Source: Sphingobacterium sp. UBA1575
GTDB taxonomy: Bacteria; Bacteroidota; Bacteroidia; Sphingobacteriales; Sphingobacteriaceae
Direction of reading: 5' to 3'
Length of the DNA: 15,003 nucleotides
Assembly: GCA_002322865.1 (NCBI GenBank)
Contig: DCOH01000033.1
Coordinates: forward strand, 108,921 to 123,923
The notes under the pieces are model-generated. The model was not told the origin of the DNA and did no database searches. It worked only from the letters and a program-made list of their open reading frames with translations. This document shows positions 1 through 7,349 of this stretch, piece by piece. Both the position numbers and the translations under genes were made by a program. Positions within the stretch are counted from its first letter, which is position 1, and every line of letters starts with the position of its first letter.

Positions 1-375
1 CAGATACATACTGAAAATTTTGTAATTTTCTTCCGATAAAGCTTTCATCGAGTTATTGATATCATTGACCACAAATTTGGACTCCGCCTGATTTTTAGTG
101 ATGCTTGACATTAACTGGGTATAGGAAATTTCTTTTTCTGCAATTCGGTGGATATTTTCTCGGCGGTACCTATTCAGGTAGATGTTTTTCATGATGACAT
201 ATAACCAGGAAACAAGTTTCGGATGGTTGATGAATTTTTCCAGGGATTTTAATGACCGGATAAAAGTTTCTTGCACAAGGTCATCCTTTTCGGTCGGGTC
301 CTTTGTGAAATTATTCGCTAGCCTTTTTAAAATGGGGGAGTTTTCGAGGATAACATGTTCAATTTGCGTTTTCAT
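1..375 (-). CDS. ECF-type sigma-70 factor (partial, C-terminus outside window)
   Basis: The minus-strand frame opens at ATG 375-373 and stays open to base 1, giving 125 residues before the window ends. Sigma region 2 spans about residues 10-77: DDLVQETFIRSL (31-42) is the core-binding helix and LVSWLYVIMKNIYLNRYRR (54-72) matches the region 2.3/2.4 WL..I..N...NxxRR pattern of ECF factors. A charged linker follows, and KALSEENYKIFSMYL (111-125) is the beginning of region 4, whose helix-turn-helix lies outside. ECF factors in this phylum often pair with an anti-sigma/TonB receptor set, but no partner is visible, so the regulon is unknown. It is divergent from the histidine kinase gene across a 380-bp gap. 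The family call is strong; the start is the only good ATG. Confidence 0.88.
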   Translation of the reverse strand, partial: MKTQIEHVILENSPILKRLANNFTKDPTEKDDLVQETFIRSLKSLEKFINHPKLVSWLYVIMKNIYLNRYRRENIHRIAEKEISYTQLMSSITKNQAESKFVVNDINNSMKALSEENYKIFSMYL

Positions 376-545
376 GATGAGTGATTTTAAGTCTAATTGT
401 ACTTCTTATAACGTATTGAAATTGAGTATGTTTTGTGGTTTTGGGACGGGAATGAAAAAAGGGTACTAATACGACATTTTGCTGTTACAAATCCTTTGTT
501 AGGATGTTTTGTTACTTGTAATTTGCGTTTTTCAATATAAAATGG

Positions 546-587
546 GGTAAAAATACCTGAAATAAATTTTTAAATACGGTAAATACC
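546..587. promoter_or_regulatory. Pair of GGTA-TACC palindromes, possible regulator sites
   Basis: Two short dyads share the same arms: GGTA-AAAA-TACC (546-557) and GGTA-AA-TACC (578-587). Their centres are 31 bp apart, close to three helical turns, so both would face the same side of the DNA. A further half-site GGTAAATA lies near 683. They lie 170-210 bp upstream of the kinase start, consistent with autoregulation by the downstream NarL-type regulator or with a sigma-gene operator. Function is inferred only. Confidence 0.3.
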
Positions 588-646
588 TATTCGGCTTACT
601 TCATTTAAGGAATAAAGAATATTATTGCTTAAATTTAATGGGTTTT

Positions 647-667
647 TTAAGAATAACTATTTCTTAA
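647..667. repeat. Inverted repeat TTAAGAA-N7-TTCTTAA
   Basis: The arms are perfect (7 bp each) with a 7-nt spacer, about 90 bp upstream of the kinase ATG. It is not followed by a T-run in a terminator arrangement, so it looks more like a protein-binding dyad than a terminator. In such AT-rich sequence chance occurrence is quite possible. Confidence 0.3.
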
Positions 668-756
668 TATTCATCCAGATAGGGTAAATATAATCACATC
701 ATCTAACCTATTTGTTAATTATTTGAATCTTTTCAATAATTATTAAAAGTAAAATC

Positions 757-1839
757 ATGCAAACCTCGGAAAACGAACTTACGAATGATAATGCAAATAA
801 GGGACAATACTCCTTATTTGATGATGAATCTGAGCGGGACGAATTATGTTTTGATATCTTTTTTAAGGATGGTCCGTTTGCTATCATCATCTTAGATCGT
901 TTTTTCCAAGTCAATAAAGTCAATGATCGACTTACCGAACTGTTTGAACAATCCAATGCACAACTTTTTGGCAGGAGTGTGTATGAATTTCTCCATTCTG
1001 AGGATGCCTTGAAATTAAAGGCCATATTCGAAAATAGAGATTCAATCAAATCTCCCCTGATGTTACATTTACACTTTATCAATAAAAAGGGGAATGGTTT
1101 TTTCAAGATGGATACCTATGTCAAAAAATATACGAACCGTTTCGATGAGGTGATGTATTGTTTATTGATGTTCGATCAGGAATTCTGTCCTGACCCAGAA
1201 TGGATGGAAGTGAAAAAAGAAATTTATAAATCTATTGTGGAAACCCAAGAACAGGAAAGAAAAAGAATAGGTCATCAACTTCACGATAGTGTTGCGCAAT
1301 TACTATATGCGACAAGGTTAAATCTGGAGCATTTCGCGCAGGAAAATCAGGAGCATGCTGCCGTAATACGCCCCATCAAAAAAATGCTCAATGATGCGAT
1401 CCATGAAGTTAGAAATGTCTCTATTGATCTGGTCCCCTCCGTACTGCATACATTTGGATTGAAAGCTGCAGTAAGTGCTATGACAGAACGCATCTCCATG
1501 CCGGATTTTACGGTGGAAACAAGTCTCCCTCTCGGAATAGAGGAATTGGATAAGGATATGAAGCTTGTGGTATATCGCATTGTTCAGGAATTATTGAACA
1601 ATACTTTGAAGCATTCTTCTGCCAATCGGGTGCAGATAATTATTCGGAATGGCCAGGAACAATTGGAGATTGAGGTGAAGGATAATGGTCAAGGATTTGC
1701 ATCAGATCTTAAGGAAAGTAAGCGGATGGGCAGTGGCCTACGCACAATTGAAAATAGAACAGATTTATATAAGGGAAAATTATCAGTTATAAGTTCAGAC
1801 AAAGGATCGTCGGTGTTAGTAACGTTAAATAAGGATTAG
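757..1839 (+). CDS. PAS-domain sensor histidine kinase, HisKA_3 (NarX/DesK-like) type
   Basis: This 360-residue kinase has no membrane segment and is probably cytoplasmic. A PAS-like sensor fold covers about residues 30-145 (DGPFAIIILDRFFQVNKVN, then FGRSVYEFLHSEDAL). The dimerisation and phosphoacceptor helix follows: QEQERKRIGHQLHDSVAQ (164-181), with His176 in the HisKA_3 'LHD' motif as the predicted phosphorylation site. The HATPase domain shows an N-box (QELLNN, 277-282), DNGQG (309-313) and GSGL (325-328). The gene ends 2 nt before the response-regulator start, so the two are almost certainly co-translated cognate partners. The PAS ligand cannot be read from sequence. The ATG at 757 is the first in frame and leaves a short charged N-terminus before the PAS fold. 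Confidence 0.93.
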   Translation: MQTSENELTNDNANKGQYSLFDDESERDELCFDIFFKDGPFAIIILDRFFQVNKVNDRLTELFEQSNAQLFGRSVYEFLHSEDALKLKAIFENRDSIKSPLMLHLHFINKKGNGFFKMDTYVKKYTNRFDEVMYCLLMFDQEFCPDPEWMEVKKEIYKSIVETQEQERKRIGHQLHDSVAQLLYATRLNLEHFAQENQEHAAVIRPIKKMLNDAIHEVRNVSIDLVPSVLHTFGLKAAVSAMTERISMPDFTVETSLPLGIEELDKDMKLVVYRIVQELLNNTLKHSSANRVQIIIRNGQEQLEIEVKDNGQGFASDLKESKRMGSGLRTIENRTDLYKGKLSVISSDKGSSVLVTLNKD

Positions 1840-1841
1840 AA

Positions 1842-2501
1842 ATGGCAGAAGTGAAAATATTATTAGCAGAAGATCATCTTGTGGTGAGGAATGGTATTAA
1901 ATTGTTGTTGGACTCACAACCCAATTTTGAGGTGGTGGCCGATGTGAACAATGGAAAAGAAGTGTTGGATTTATTATATGCTGGTTTGGATACCCACATT
2001 ATTCTTACGGATCTGAGTATGGATAATATGGATGGTATCCAATTGATCGCGGAAGTGAATGAGAAGTTTCCGGATATCAAAGTGGTTGTATTAACCATGT
2101 TGAATTGTGAACAACATATCAGCAAATCTTTTGAACTGGGAGCCAAGGGATATCTGGTAAAAAATGTGGCATCCGATGAATTGGTGTTCTGTCTAAATCA
2201 CATCGCTAAGGGTGGTCGTTATCTCTGTGAGGAAATATCCATGCAACTCTTACAGAAAATAATAGATAAGAATAATCATAAGTCCATTCAGATCGATCCA
2301 TCCGAATTGGATTTGACTTCAAGGGAGATGGAAGTACTGGAACTGCTGGGTGAGGGGTATACCAATCTGGAGATTTCAAAAAAATTATTTTTAAGTAAAA
2401 GAACGGTAGAAGGACATCGTCAAAATTTGATTGATAAGACGAAATCCAAGAATACACCGGCTTTAATCAAGTTCGCTATACAAAACGGACTTATTCAATA
2501 A
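1842..2501 (+). CDS. NarL/FixJ-family DNA-binding response regulator
   Basis: The 219-residue protein has the standard two-domain layout. The receiver (about 1-122) has the acidic pair E10/D11, predicted phosphoacceptor Asp57 in ILTDLSMDNMDG, the switch Thr85 and the conserved Lys107 (KGYLVK). The C-terminal LuxR-type helix-turn-helix (about 155-219) reads LTSREMEVLELLGEGYTNLEISKKL, then SKRTVEGHRQN. It starts 2 nt after the kinase stop codon, which points to translational coupling. The next gene, ligD, starts 47 nt downstream on the same strand with no visible terminator, so read-through into ligD is plausible. Targets are unknown; an autoregulatory site and ligD are the nearest candidates. 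Confidence 0.95.
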   Translation: MAEVKILLAEDHLVVRNGIKLLLDSQPNFEVVADVNNGKEVLDLLYAGLDTHIILTDLSMDNMDGIQLIAEVNEKFPDIKVVVLTMLNCEQHISKSFELGAKGYLVKNVASDELVFCLNHIAKGGRYLCEEISMQLLQKIIDKNNHKSIQIDPSELDLTSREMEVLELLGEGYTNLEISKKLFLSKRTVEGHRQNLIDKTKSKNTPALIKFAIQNGLIQ

Positions 2502-2548
2502 AAAGAAAACCTTTAGCTTATGCCCGTGTTCTTCTTAAAAAAAGGGAT

Positions 2549-5020
2549 ATGGGCAAGCTTGATCTATACCAAAAGAAAAGAGATTTTTCTAAAACGGCAG
2601 AACCTTCTGCAAATGGATCGAAAAATTCATCTTCTAAGTTGATTTTTACCGTGCAGAGACATCATGCCTCTCGATTGCACTATGATTTTAGATTAGAGAT
2701 TGATGGTGTGCTGAAAAGTTGGGCGGTGCCTAAAGGTCCATCCCTAAACCCTAAAGACCGCAGACTTGCGGTTGAAGTGGAAGATCATCCCTTAAGTTAT
2801 GCTGATTTTGAAGGCAGTATTCCCAAAGGCAACTATGGTGCTGGAACGGTCGTGGTATTTGATTCGGGAACCTATGATCTGGTTGCGGCAAAGAATGAAA
2901 AAGAATTCTTAAAACAATGGAAAGAAGGATCTATTAAGTTCGAACTGCATGGGGAAAAATTGAAAGGAGAATTCGCCTTGGTTCGGATGAAGGGGGATGA
3001 CCCAACCAACTGGTTGTTGATCAAGCATAATGATGAATTCGCCGTAGAAAAAGGGTATGATGCAGAGGATTTTATAGCGGCATCGGTTAAAAAAGAAGGT
3101 AAAACCTTTAAGAAAGAAGGGACATCTATTAAAAAAAAAGCCCAATCCCTAGCTCCGATGTTAACCAAATTGTCGCCTGAACTACCAGATGGAGCGGAAT
3201 GGATCTATGAGAAAAAGTTTGATGGATTTCGAATATTGGCCGAAAAGAAAGAAGGGAAAACCAACCTCTATTCGAGAAACGGCAATCTGTTGAATAAACA
3301 ATATCCCAGTATCGTAAAAGCTTTAGCAGAAATCGAAAAGGATTTTGTGTTGGATGGCGAATTGGTCATTGAGAACAAACAGAACCAATCCCAATTTCAA
3401 TTATTAAAATCTGGCGAACCTATTGCCGCTGGGCTCAGCCTAAATTATTATGTTTTTGATATGTTGAGTTTGGATGGGAATGATCTCCGCGACTTTGAAT
3501 TGGAAAACCGAAAAGAGTTGTTAAAATTATTTCTGGAAAAGGTCAAAGCAAAACAGATCCATTTTGTGCCCAGTTTGGACATGGGAGTGAAAAACATGAT
3601 GGTTTATGCAGAAGAAAATAAGTGGGAGGGGGTGATTGCCAAGGATAAAACCAGTAGCTATCTTTCAGGAAAAAGAAGTTCTTCCTGGTTGAAGATTAAG
3701 TTACGGAATACGCAGGAAGCCATCATCTGTGGTTACACGACTCCTCAAGGTGGGCGGAAATATTTTGGAGCACTGGTCCTGGGGGTTATGGAAAAGGGGG
3801 AGCTCCTTTATATTGGAAATTGTGGTACGGGTTTCAATGATGAATCTTTAAAAGAATTGCATGCCAGTTTTAGTAAGCTCGTTCGGAAAACGAAGCCCTT
3901 TGCTGGAGAGGAGGTCGTGGCTAAGGAAAGGGAAGTGACCTGGTTATCACCAAAATTGGTCTGTGATGTTTATTATTCCGAATGGACCATGGATAGACAT
4001 CTTCGACATCCTGTTTATAAGGGATTGCGAGCAGATAAATCAGCAGAAGAAACTAAATTGGAGGTTTTTGAACCACAGGAAACAGAAAAGGACAGTGTTA
4101 TGGAGAAGAAGAAATTAGCTAACGAAAAGGAATTGGTCTTTGGAAAGAAAAAAGTTTCTTTGACAAATCTGAATAAAATTTACTGGCCAGAAGAGCAGAT
4201 CAGTAAAGGGGAGATGTTGAGTTATTATGAGCAAATAGCAGATGCTATTTTGCCTTACCTGAAAGATAAGCCCATTTCCTTGAATCGACATCCGAATGGG
4301 ATCGATAAACCGGGGTTCTTTCAGAAGGATGTGGAACCCAAACAATTACCGAGTTGGGTAAAGACGACAGAAATCTACTCCAAAAGCACGGAGAAGACCA
4401 TAGATTATCTGCTTTGTAACGATGTGGCCAGTTTGTTATTTATTGCAAACCTAGGTTCGATTGAGATTAATCCTTGGTTATCGACCTATAAAAAACCAGA
4501 TAAGCCTCAATTTGCTGTTTTGGATCTGGATCCCAATGGGGCAGATTTTAAGGAGGTGGTTCAAGTGGCCTTGAGCAGCCATGATATCTTAAACAATGCA
4601 GAGGTTCCACATTATATCAAGACTTCCGGATCCAGTGGATTGCATATTTATATGAATATGAATCAGAAGTATGATTATGAATTGGTTCGGGATTTTGTTC
4701 AATTATTGGCCGAAATGCTGCAATCTGCCCATCCTGACACTACTAGTATCATTCGAGATCCTAAAAAGCGTAAAAACCTGATCTATCTTGATTACCTGCA
4801 GAACAAGCAGGGGCAAACCATTGCCGCCCCTTATTCTGTACGGCCAAAGCCTGGCGCAACGGTCAGTGCTCCTTTACATTGGGAAGAACTTAATGAGGAA
4901 TTATCCATTAAGGATTTTGATATCTTCAATATGCCGAAGCGCCTAAAAGAATTAACAGATCCTTGGGAAAACATCTGGAAGGATACGGTCGACCTCAAAG
5001 CGGCTATTAAGAGATTCTAA
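2549..5020 (+). CDS. ligD: DNA ligase D (PE-ligase-polymerase), NHEJ repair
   Basis: At 823 residues this is a full-length multifunctional NHEJ ligase with the domain order of the Pseudomonas enzyme. The 3'-phosphoesterase domain (about 30-165) has RHHASRLHYDFRLE with H38, H44, D46 and R48, and H80/Y84 in EDHPLSYADFEG. The ATP-dependent ligase domain (about 200-500) has motif I K223-FDG as the adenylation site, RNG (243-245), YYVFDML (300-306), EGVIAK (360-365) and WLKIKL (380-385). The primase-polymerase domain (about 528-815) has RHPNG, GFFQKD, the metal-binding pair D659/D661 in VLDLDP, SSGLHI (695-700) and a probable third Asp748. ATG 2549 is preceded by AAAGGG at 2541-2546, close spacing for a Shine-Dalgarno. 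It processes and seals double-strand breaks held by Ku, whose gene converges on it. All key residues are present. Confidence 0.98.
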   Translation: MGKLDLYQKKRDFSKTAEPSANGSKNSSSKLIFTVQRHHASRLHYDFRLEIDGVLKSWAVPKGPSLNPKDRRLAVEVEDHPLSYADFEGSIPKGNYGAGTVVVFDSGTYDLVAAKNEKEFLKQWKEGSIKFELHGEKLKGEFALVRMKGDDPTNWLLIKHNDEFAVEKGYDAEDFIAASVKKEGKTFKKEGTSIKKKAQSLAPMLTKLSPELPDGAEWIYEKKFDGFRILAEKKEGKTNLYSRNGNLLNKQYPSIVKALAEIEKDFVLDGELVIENKQNQSQFQLLKSGEPIAAGLSLNYYVFDMLSLDGNDLRDFELENRKELLKLFLEKVKAKQIHFVPSLDMGVKNMMVYAEENKWEGVIAKDKTSSYLSGKRSSSWLKIKLRNTQEAIICGYTTPQGGRKYFGALVLGVMEKGELLYIGNCGTGFNDESLKELHASFSKLVRKTKPFAGEEVVAKEREVTWLSPKLVCDVYYSEWTMDRHLRHPVYKGLRADKSAEETKLEVFEPQETEKDSVMEKKKLANEKELVFGKKKVSLTNLNKIYWPEEQISKGEMLSYYEQIADAILPYLKDKPISLNRHPNGIDKPGFFQKDVEPKQLPSWVKTTEIYSKSTEKTIDYLLCNDVASLLFIANLGSIEINPWLSTYKKPDKPQFAVLDLDPNGADFKEVVQVALSSHDILNNAEVPHYIKTSGSSGLHIYMNMNQKYDYELVRDFVQLLAEMLQSAHPDTTSIIRDPKKRKNLIYLDYLQNKQGQTIAAPYSVRPKPGATVSAPLHWEELNEELSIKDFDIFNMPKRLKELTDPWENIWKDTVDLKAAIKRF

Positions 5021-5022
5021 GC

Positions 5023-5778
5023 TTAGGCCAAACTAGCTTTAAGTTTTTCGAGTAGATCAGAAGCCTTGGTATTTTCCACATTGATCTTGCGAATGGTAGC
5101 TCTTTTACCTTTGCTCTTTTGTTGGATGATCTTCATCAATTCCTTGCTGTATTCGTTTTTGAAGTCTTTGATGTCGAATTCCTTGCTGTTCATTTTGATC
5201 AACTGCATGGCCATGTCCATTTCAGCCTTGCTGATTCGGGCAGATGAAGGTATCTTTAATTCCGATGGATCGCGAATCTCCTCCTCAAAACGGATCTTAT
5301 TTAATACCAGGACATTATCAGAAGCTTTGATGATCGCCAAATTTTCTACATTACGCATCACAAAGCTTCCTAATCCTGCGGTTTTACTTTTCTCAAGCGC
5401 TTTCAATAGTAATTGATAAGCTTTCTCACCTGATTTTTGGGGCTCTAGGTAATAGGGCGTATCAAAATAGATGCTATCTACTTCTTGGAGTTTAACAAAG
5501 GATTGAAGATTTATCATTTTATTTTTCTCGGGCATGGCTTCTTCAAAATCAGCATCTTCCAACACGATATATTTGTCTTTCAGCATAAAGCCCTTCACGA
5601 TGTTTTCCCATTTCACTTCCTTGCCTGTCTGTTCATTAACGCGTTTGTATTTAATATTAGCATGGTCTTTTCGATCCAACATATCGAAATCCAAACTACT
5701 GGTTTGGGTTGCACTATAAATCTTGATCGGAATGTTTACCAATCCAAAACCAATGGCTCCTGTCCAAATTGCTCTCAT
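5023..5778 (-). CDS. ku: Bacterial Ku, DNA end-binding NHEJ protein
   Basis: The 251-residue protein shows the bacterial Ku core: WTGAIGFGLVNIPIKIYSA (5-23) at the N-terminus, IKYKRVNEQTGKEVKW (42-57) and IVKGFMLKDKYIVLED (60-75), then the arm region YFDTPYYLEPQKSGEKAY (104-121) that helps form the DNA-encircling ring. It lacks the long lysine-rich tail of some Ku proteins and ends with KSKGKRATIRK and a short amphipathic helix, the part expected to recruit LigD. Ku homodimers bind broken ends and stimulate LigD. Its stop codon lies 2 nt from the ligD stop on the opposite strand with no terminator between them, so the 3' ends of the two messages probably overlap. The ATG at 5778 is preceded by AAAGAAGAT. 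Confidence 0.97.
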   Translation of the reverse strand: MRAIWTGAIGFGLVNIPIKIYSATQTSSLDFDMLDRKDHANIKYKRVNEQTGKEVKWENIVKGFMLKDKYIVLEDADFEEAMPEKNKMINLQSFVKLQEVDSIYFDTPYYLEPQKSGEKAYQLLLKALEKSKTAGLGSFVMRNVENLAIIKASDNVLVLNKIRFEEEIRDPSELKIPSSARISKAEMDMAMQLIKMNSKEFDIKDFKNEYSKELMKIIQQKSKGKRATIRKINVENTKASDLLEKLKASLA

Positions 5779-5844
5779 ATCTTCTTTTTTTAATTAACAA
5801 ACGAAACCCCATTTTGGTTGTTCTCCCTAAAAAAACTAAGGAAT

Positions 5845-6375
5845 ATGTTCAAAATCGATCATAGAAAATTAAATACGATTGCTGAAGAACTTCAGTCTCG
5901 AAGGCTCAAACTTGCTTTGACAGAAAGTATGACCGGAGGATTTATGTCTTCTGTTTGGAGTTTACAGACCGAGGCAGGGGATTATTTGATGGGTAATTTG
6001 GTTTGTTTTAATGAAGCTGTTAAAGTCGACGTGCTTGGGGTTCCTCAAGAGTTGATTGCCCAATTTACGGCCGAATCTATGGAAGTAACCGAAGCTATGT
6101 TGTTCGGATTGAAGAAGTTATTTAAGGCCGAGGTGTATTGTGCGATTACGGGTTTGGCTTATCAAGGAAAAGACAAGCACCCTACAGCTGAACCAGGGGA
6201 TGTCTTTTTGGTGGTGAGTTTTGGGAACAAGATACTCCAACGGAAATTGAAATTCCATGCCAGAAATGCAGGGGATATATATATCCAGAGCTTCAATGCC
6301 AGCATGGAAATGATTGGAGAGCTTCTTGGTTTAAATAGTGATCCTTCCGCCCGTGACAGGGATGGTTGCTCCTGA
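5845..6375 (+). CDS. CinA-like C-terminal (PncC family) protein with altered motifs
   Basis: I chose ATG 5845 (176 residues) because AAGGA lies just before it; a TTG frame start at 5818 would add nine residues. It aligns by eye with the stand-alone CinA C-terminal domain (NMN deamidase, PncC), which salvages nicotinamide mononucleotide. However, the family AESCTGG motif is TESMTGG here (26-32), the YSNEAK stretch is CFNEAVK (54-60), and the usual GIAGPGG loop is GLAYQGKDKHPTAEPG (103-118). The fold is probably kept while deamidase activity is uncertain. The last ~15 residues look unlike the family and are encoded antisense to the end of the SDR gene, a 45-nt tail-to-tail overlap. It starts 66 nt from the divergent ku gene, so the two may share a promoter region. 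Confidence 0.82.
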   Translation: MFKIDHRKLNTIAEELQSRRLKLALTESMTGGFMSSVWSLQTEAGDYLMGNLVCFNEAVKVDVLGVPQELIAQFTAESMEVTEAMLFGLKKLFKAEVYCAITGLAYQGKDKHPTAEPGDVFLVVSFGNKILQRKLKFHARNAGDIYIQSFNASMEMIGELLGLNSDPSARDRDGCS

Positions 6376-7221
6376 AACATAGGAAGCTGCTGCGGTTGCT
6401 AAAAAAACAAATACAGGCGCTATTTCTGCTGGTTGCCCTGGTCTTCCGATCGGTGTATTATCTCCAAAGTTTTCATGGTCCGGAATGGTACTTGGAATTA
6501 AAGGCGTCCATACAGGCCCTGGTGCGACAGCATTTACCCGAATTCCATTTCCATCCTCTAGGAATTTCTGCGCGAGATTGGACGTGAAATTCTGTATGGC
6601 GGCTTTGCTCGCTGCATATGGAATTAAGGTAGGATTGGGGTCATAGGCATTGACGGAAGTGGTGTTGATGATACTTCCGCCAGGTCTGATGTGTTTCAAG
6701 GCATGTTTCACTAAATAGAACATGGCACTTAAGTTGGTTTCAAAAGTTTTATTCCACTCTTCTGCCGTAATTTCTTCCAGTGTTTTGTAGGACATCTGAT
6801 AGGCCGCATTGTTGACCAGAATGTCGATCATCTTGAATTCTTCGACCGCAGTATCGATCAATTTCTTGCAGGTTTTTTCCTCGCGAATGGCTCCTTTAAA
6901 AAGTAGGGCTCTTTTTCCAGCCTTTTCTACCCAATATTTACAGTCTTCGGCATCTTCATCCTCTATATCATCTTTATAAGCGATCACAATATCAGCTCCT
7001 TCGCGCGCCATGGCAATGGCAGTTGCCTTTCCAATTCCGGAATCCCCGCCTGTAATTATTGCTACTTTTCCTGTTAATAAGCCATTCCCCTCATAGCTCT
7101 GTTCGCCATGGTCCGGTCTGGGGTCCATGAGCTTGGTTTCGCCTGGAGGTTTTTGACCTTGTTTCTTAAAAGGGGGTGTAGGGTATAAGTTTTCAGGATT
7201 ACCTTCTGTTCTAGTTTCCAT
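6331..7221 (-). CDS. Short-chain dehydrogenase/reductase, YghA / general stress protein 39 type
   Basis: This 296-residue NAD(P)-dependent oxidoreductase has the long N-terminal extension typical of the YghA/YhdF/GS39 subgroup (YPTPPFKKQGQKPPGE, then DHGEQSYEGNGLLTGK). Classical SDR motifs follow: TGGDSGIG (57-64) for the nucleotide, NNAA (137-140), catalytic Ser189 with Tyr202-x3-Lys206 (YAASK), and PGPVWTPL (234-241). The C-terminus ends VSGATIPVTGGRITI as in this subgroup. Homologues are stress-induced in Bacillus; the substrate is not known from sequence. It runs tail-to-tail into the cinA-like gene, overlapping it by 45 nt, and is divergent from the DUF421 gene across 128 bp. The ATG at 7221 gives the full extension. 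Confidence 0.95.
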   Translation of the reverse strand: METRTEGNPENLYPTPPFKKQGQKPPGETKLMDPRPDHGEQSYEGNGLLTGKVAIITGGDSGIGKATAIAMAREGADIVIAYKDDIEDEDAEDCKYWVEKAGKRALLFKGAIREEKTCKKLIDTAVEEFKMIDILVNNAAYQMSYKTLEEITAEEWNKTFETNLSAMFYLVKHALKHIRPGGSIINTTSVNAYDPNPTLIPYAASKAAIQNFTSNLAQKFLEDGNGIRVNAVAPGPVWTPLIPSTIPDHENFGDNTPIGRPGQPAEIAPVFVFLATAAASYVSGATIPVTGGRITI

Positions 7222-7349
7222 AGTCTATTAATAAATTAATTATTCGAAGTAAGTTTTACATTTTGGCCGAATAGCCTCTTAGTAATGAACAATTCTTCAA
7301 AAAATTGGTTCAGATTAATATGAATTGCCAAGCGATAAATTAAAGTATT

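Larger units (their letters stand above)
376..756. other. Divergent AT-rich intergenic region between sigma factor and kinase genes
   Basis: This 381-bp gap must carry the promoters of the leftward sigma gene and the rightward kinase-regulator-ligD block. I found no convincing open frame. No perfect TAnnTTTG box was seen for the rightward gene; the nearest stretch is CCTATTTG at about 706-713. The region holds two small related palindromes (546-557 and 578-587) and one 7-7-7 inverted repeat (647-667), listed separately. On the minus strand, GTACCC followed by a T-run lies near 460 and could belong to the sigma gene promoter, but I cannot assign it. Confidence 0.5.

Noticed and set aside
182..469. 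95-codon plus-strand open frame opposite the sigma factor gene
   Set aside because: The opposite strand encodes clear ECF sigma region 2; the plus-strand frame has no domain.
440..475. Possible ECF-type promoter (GTACCC then CGTCCC) for the sigma gene
   Set aside because: The spacing and -10 sequence do not match a consensus I can defend; kept only as a remark in the intergenic entry.
708..1106. 132-codon minus-strand open frame across the kinase gene start
   Set aside because: It lies antisense to the PAS domain of a well-supported kinase, shows no domain, and its translation is low-complexity Ser/Leu-rich as expected from reading the other strand.
5066..5416. 116-codon plus-strand open frame inside ku
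   Set aside because: It is antisense to conserved Ku sequence and has no recognisable domain; hydrophobic runs arise from the complement of Lys/Asp-rich codons.
5818..5820. TTG start of the CinA-like gene
   Set aside because: ATG 5845 has a purine-rich AAGGA just upstream and the extra nine residues match nothing in the family.
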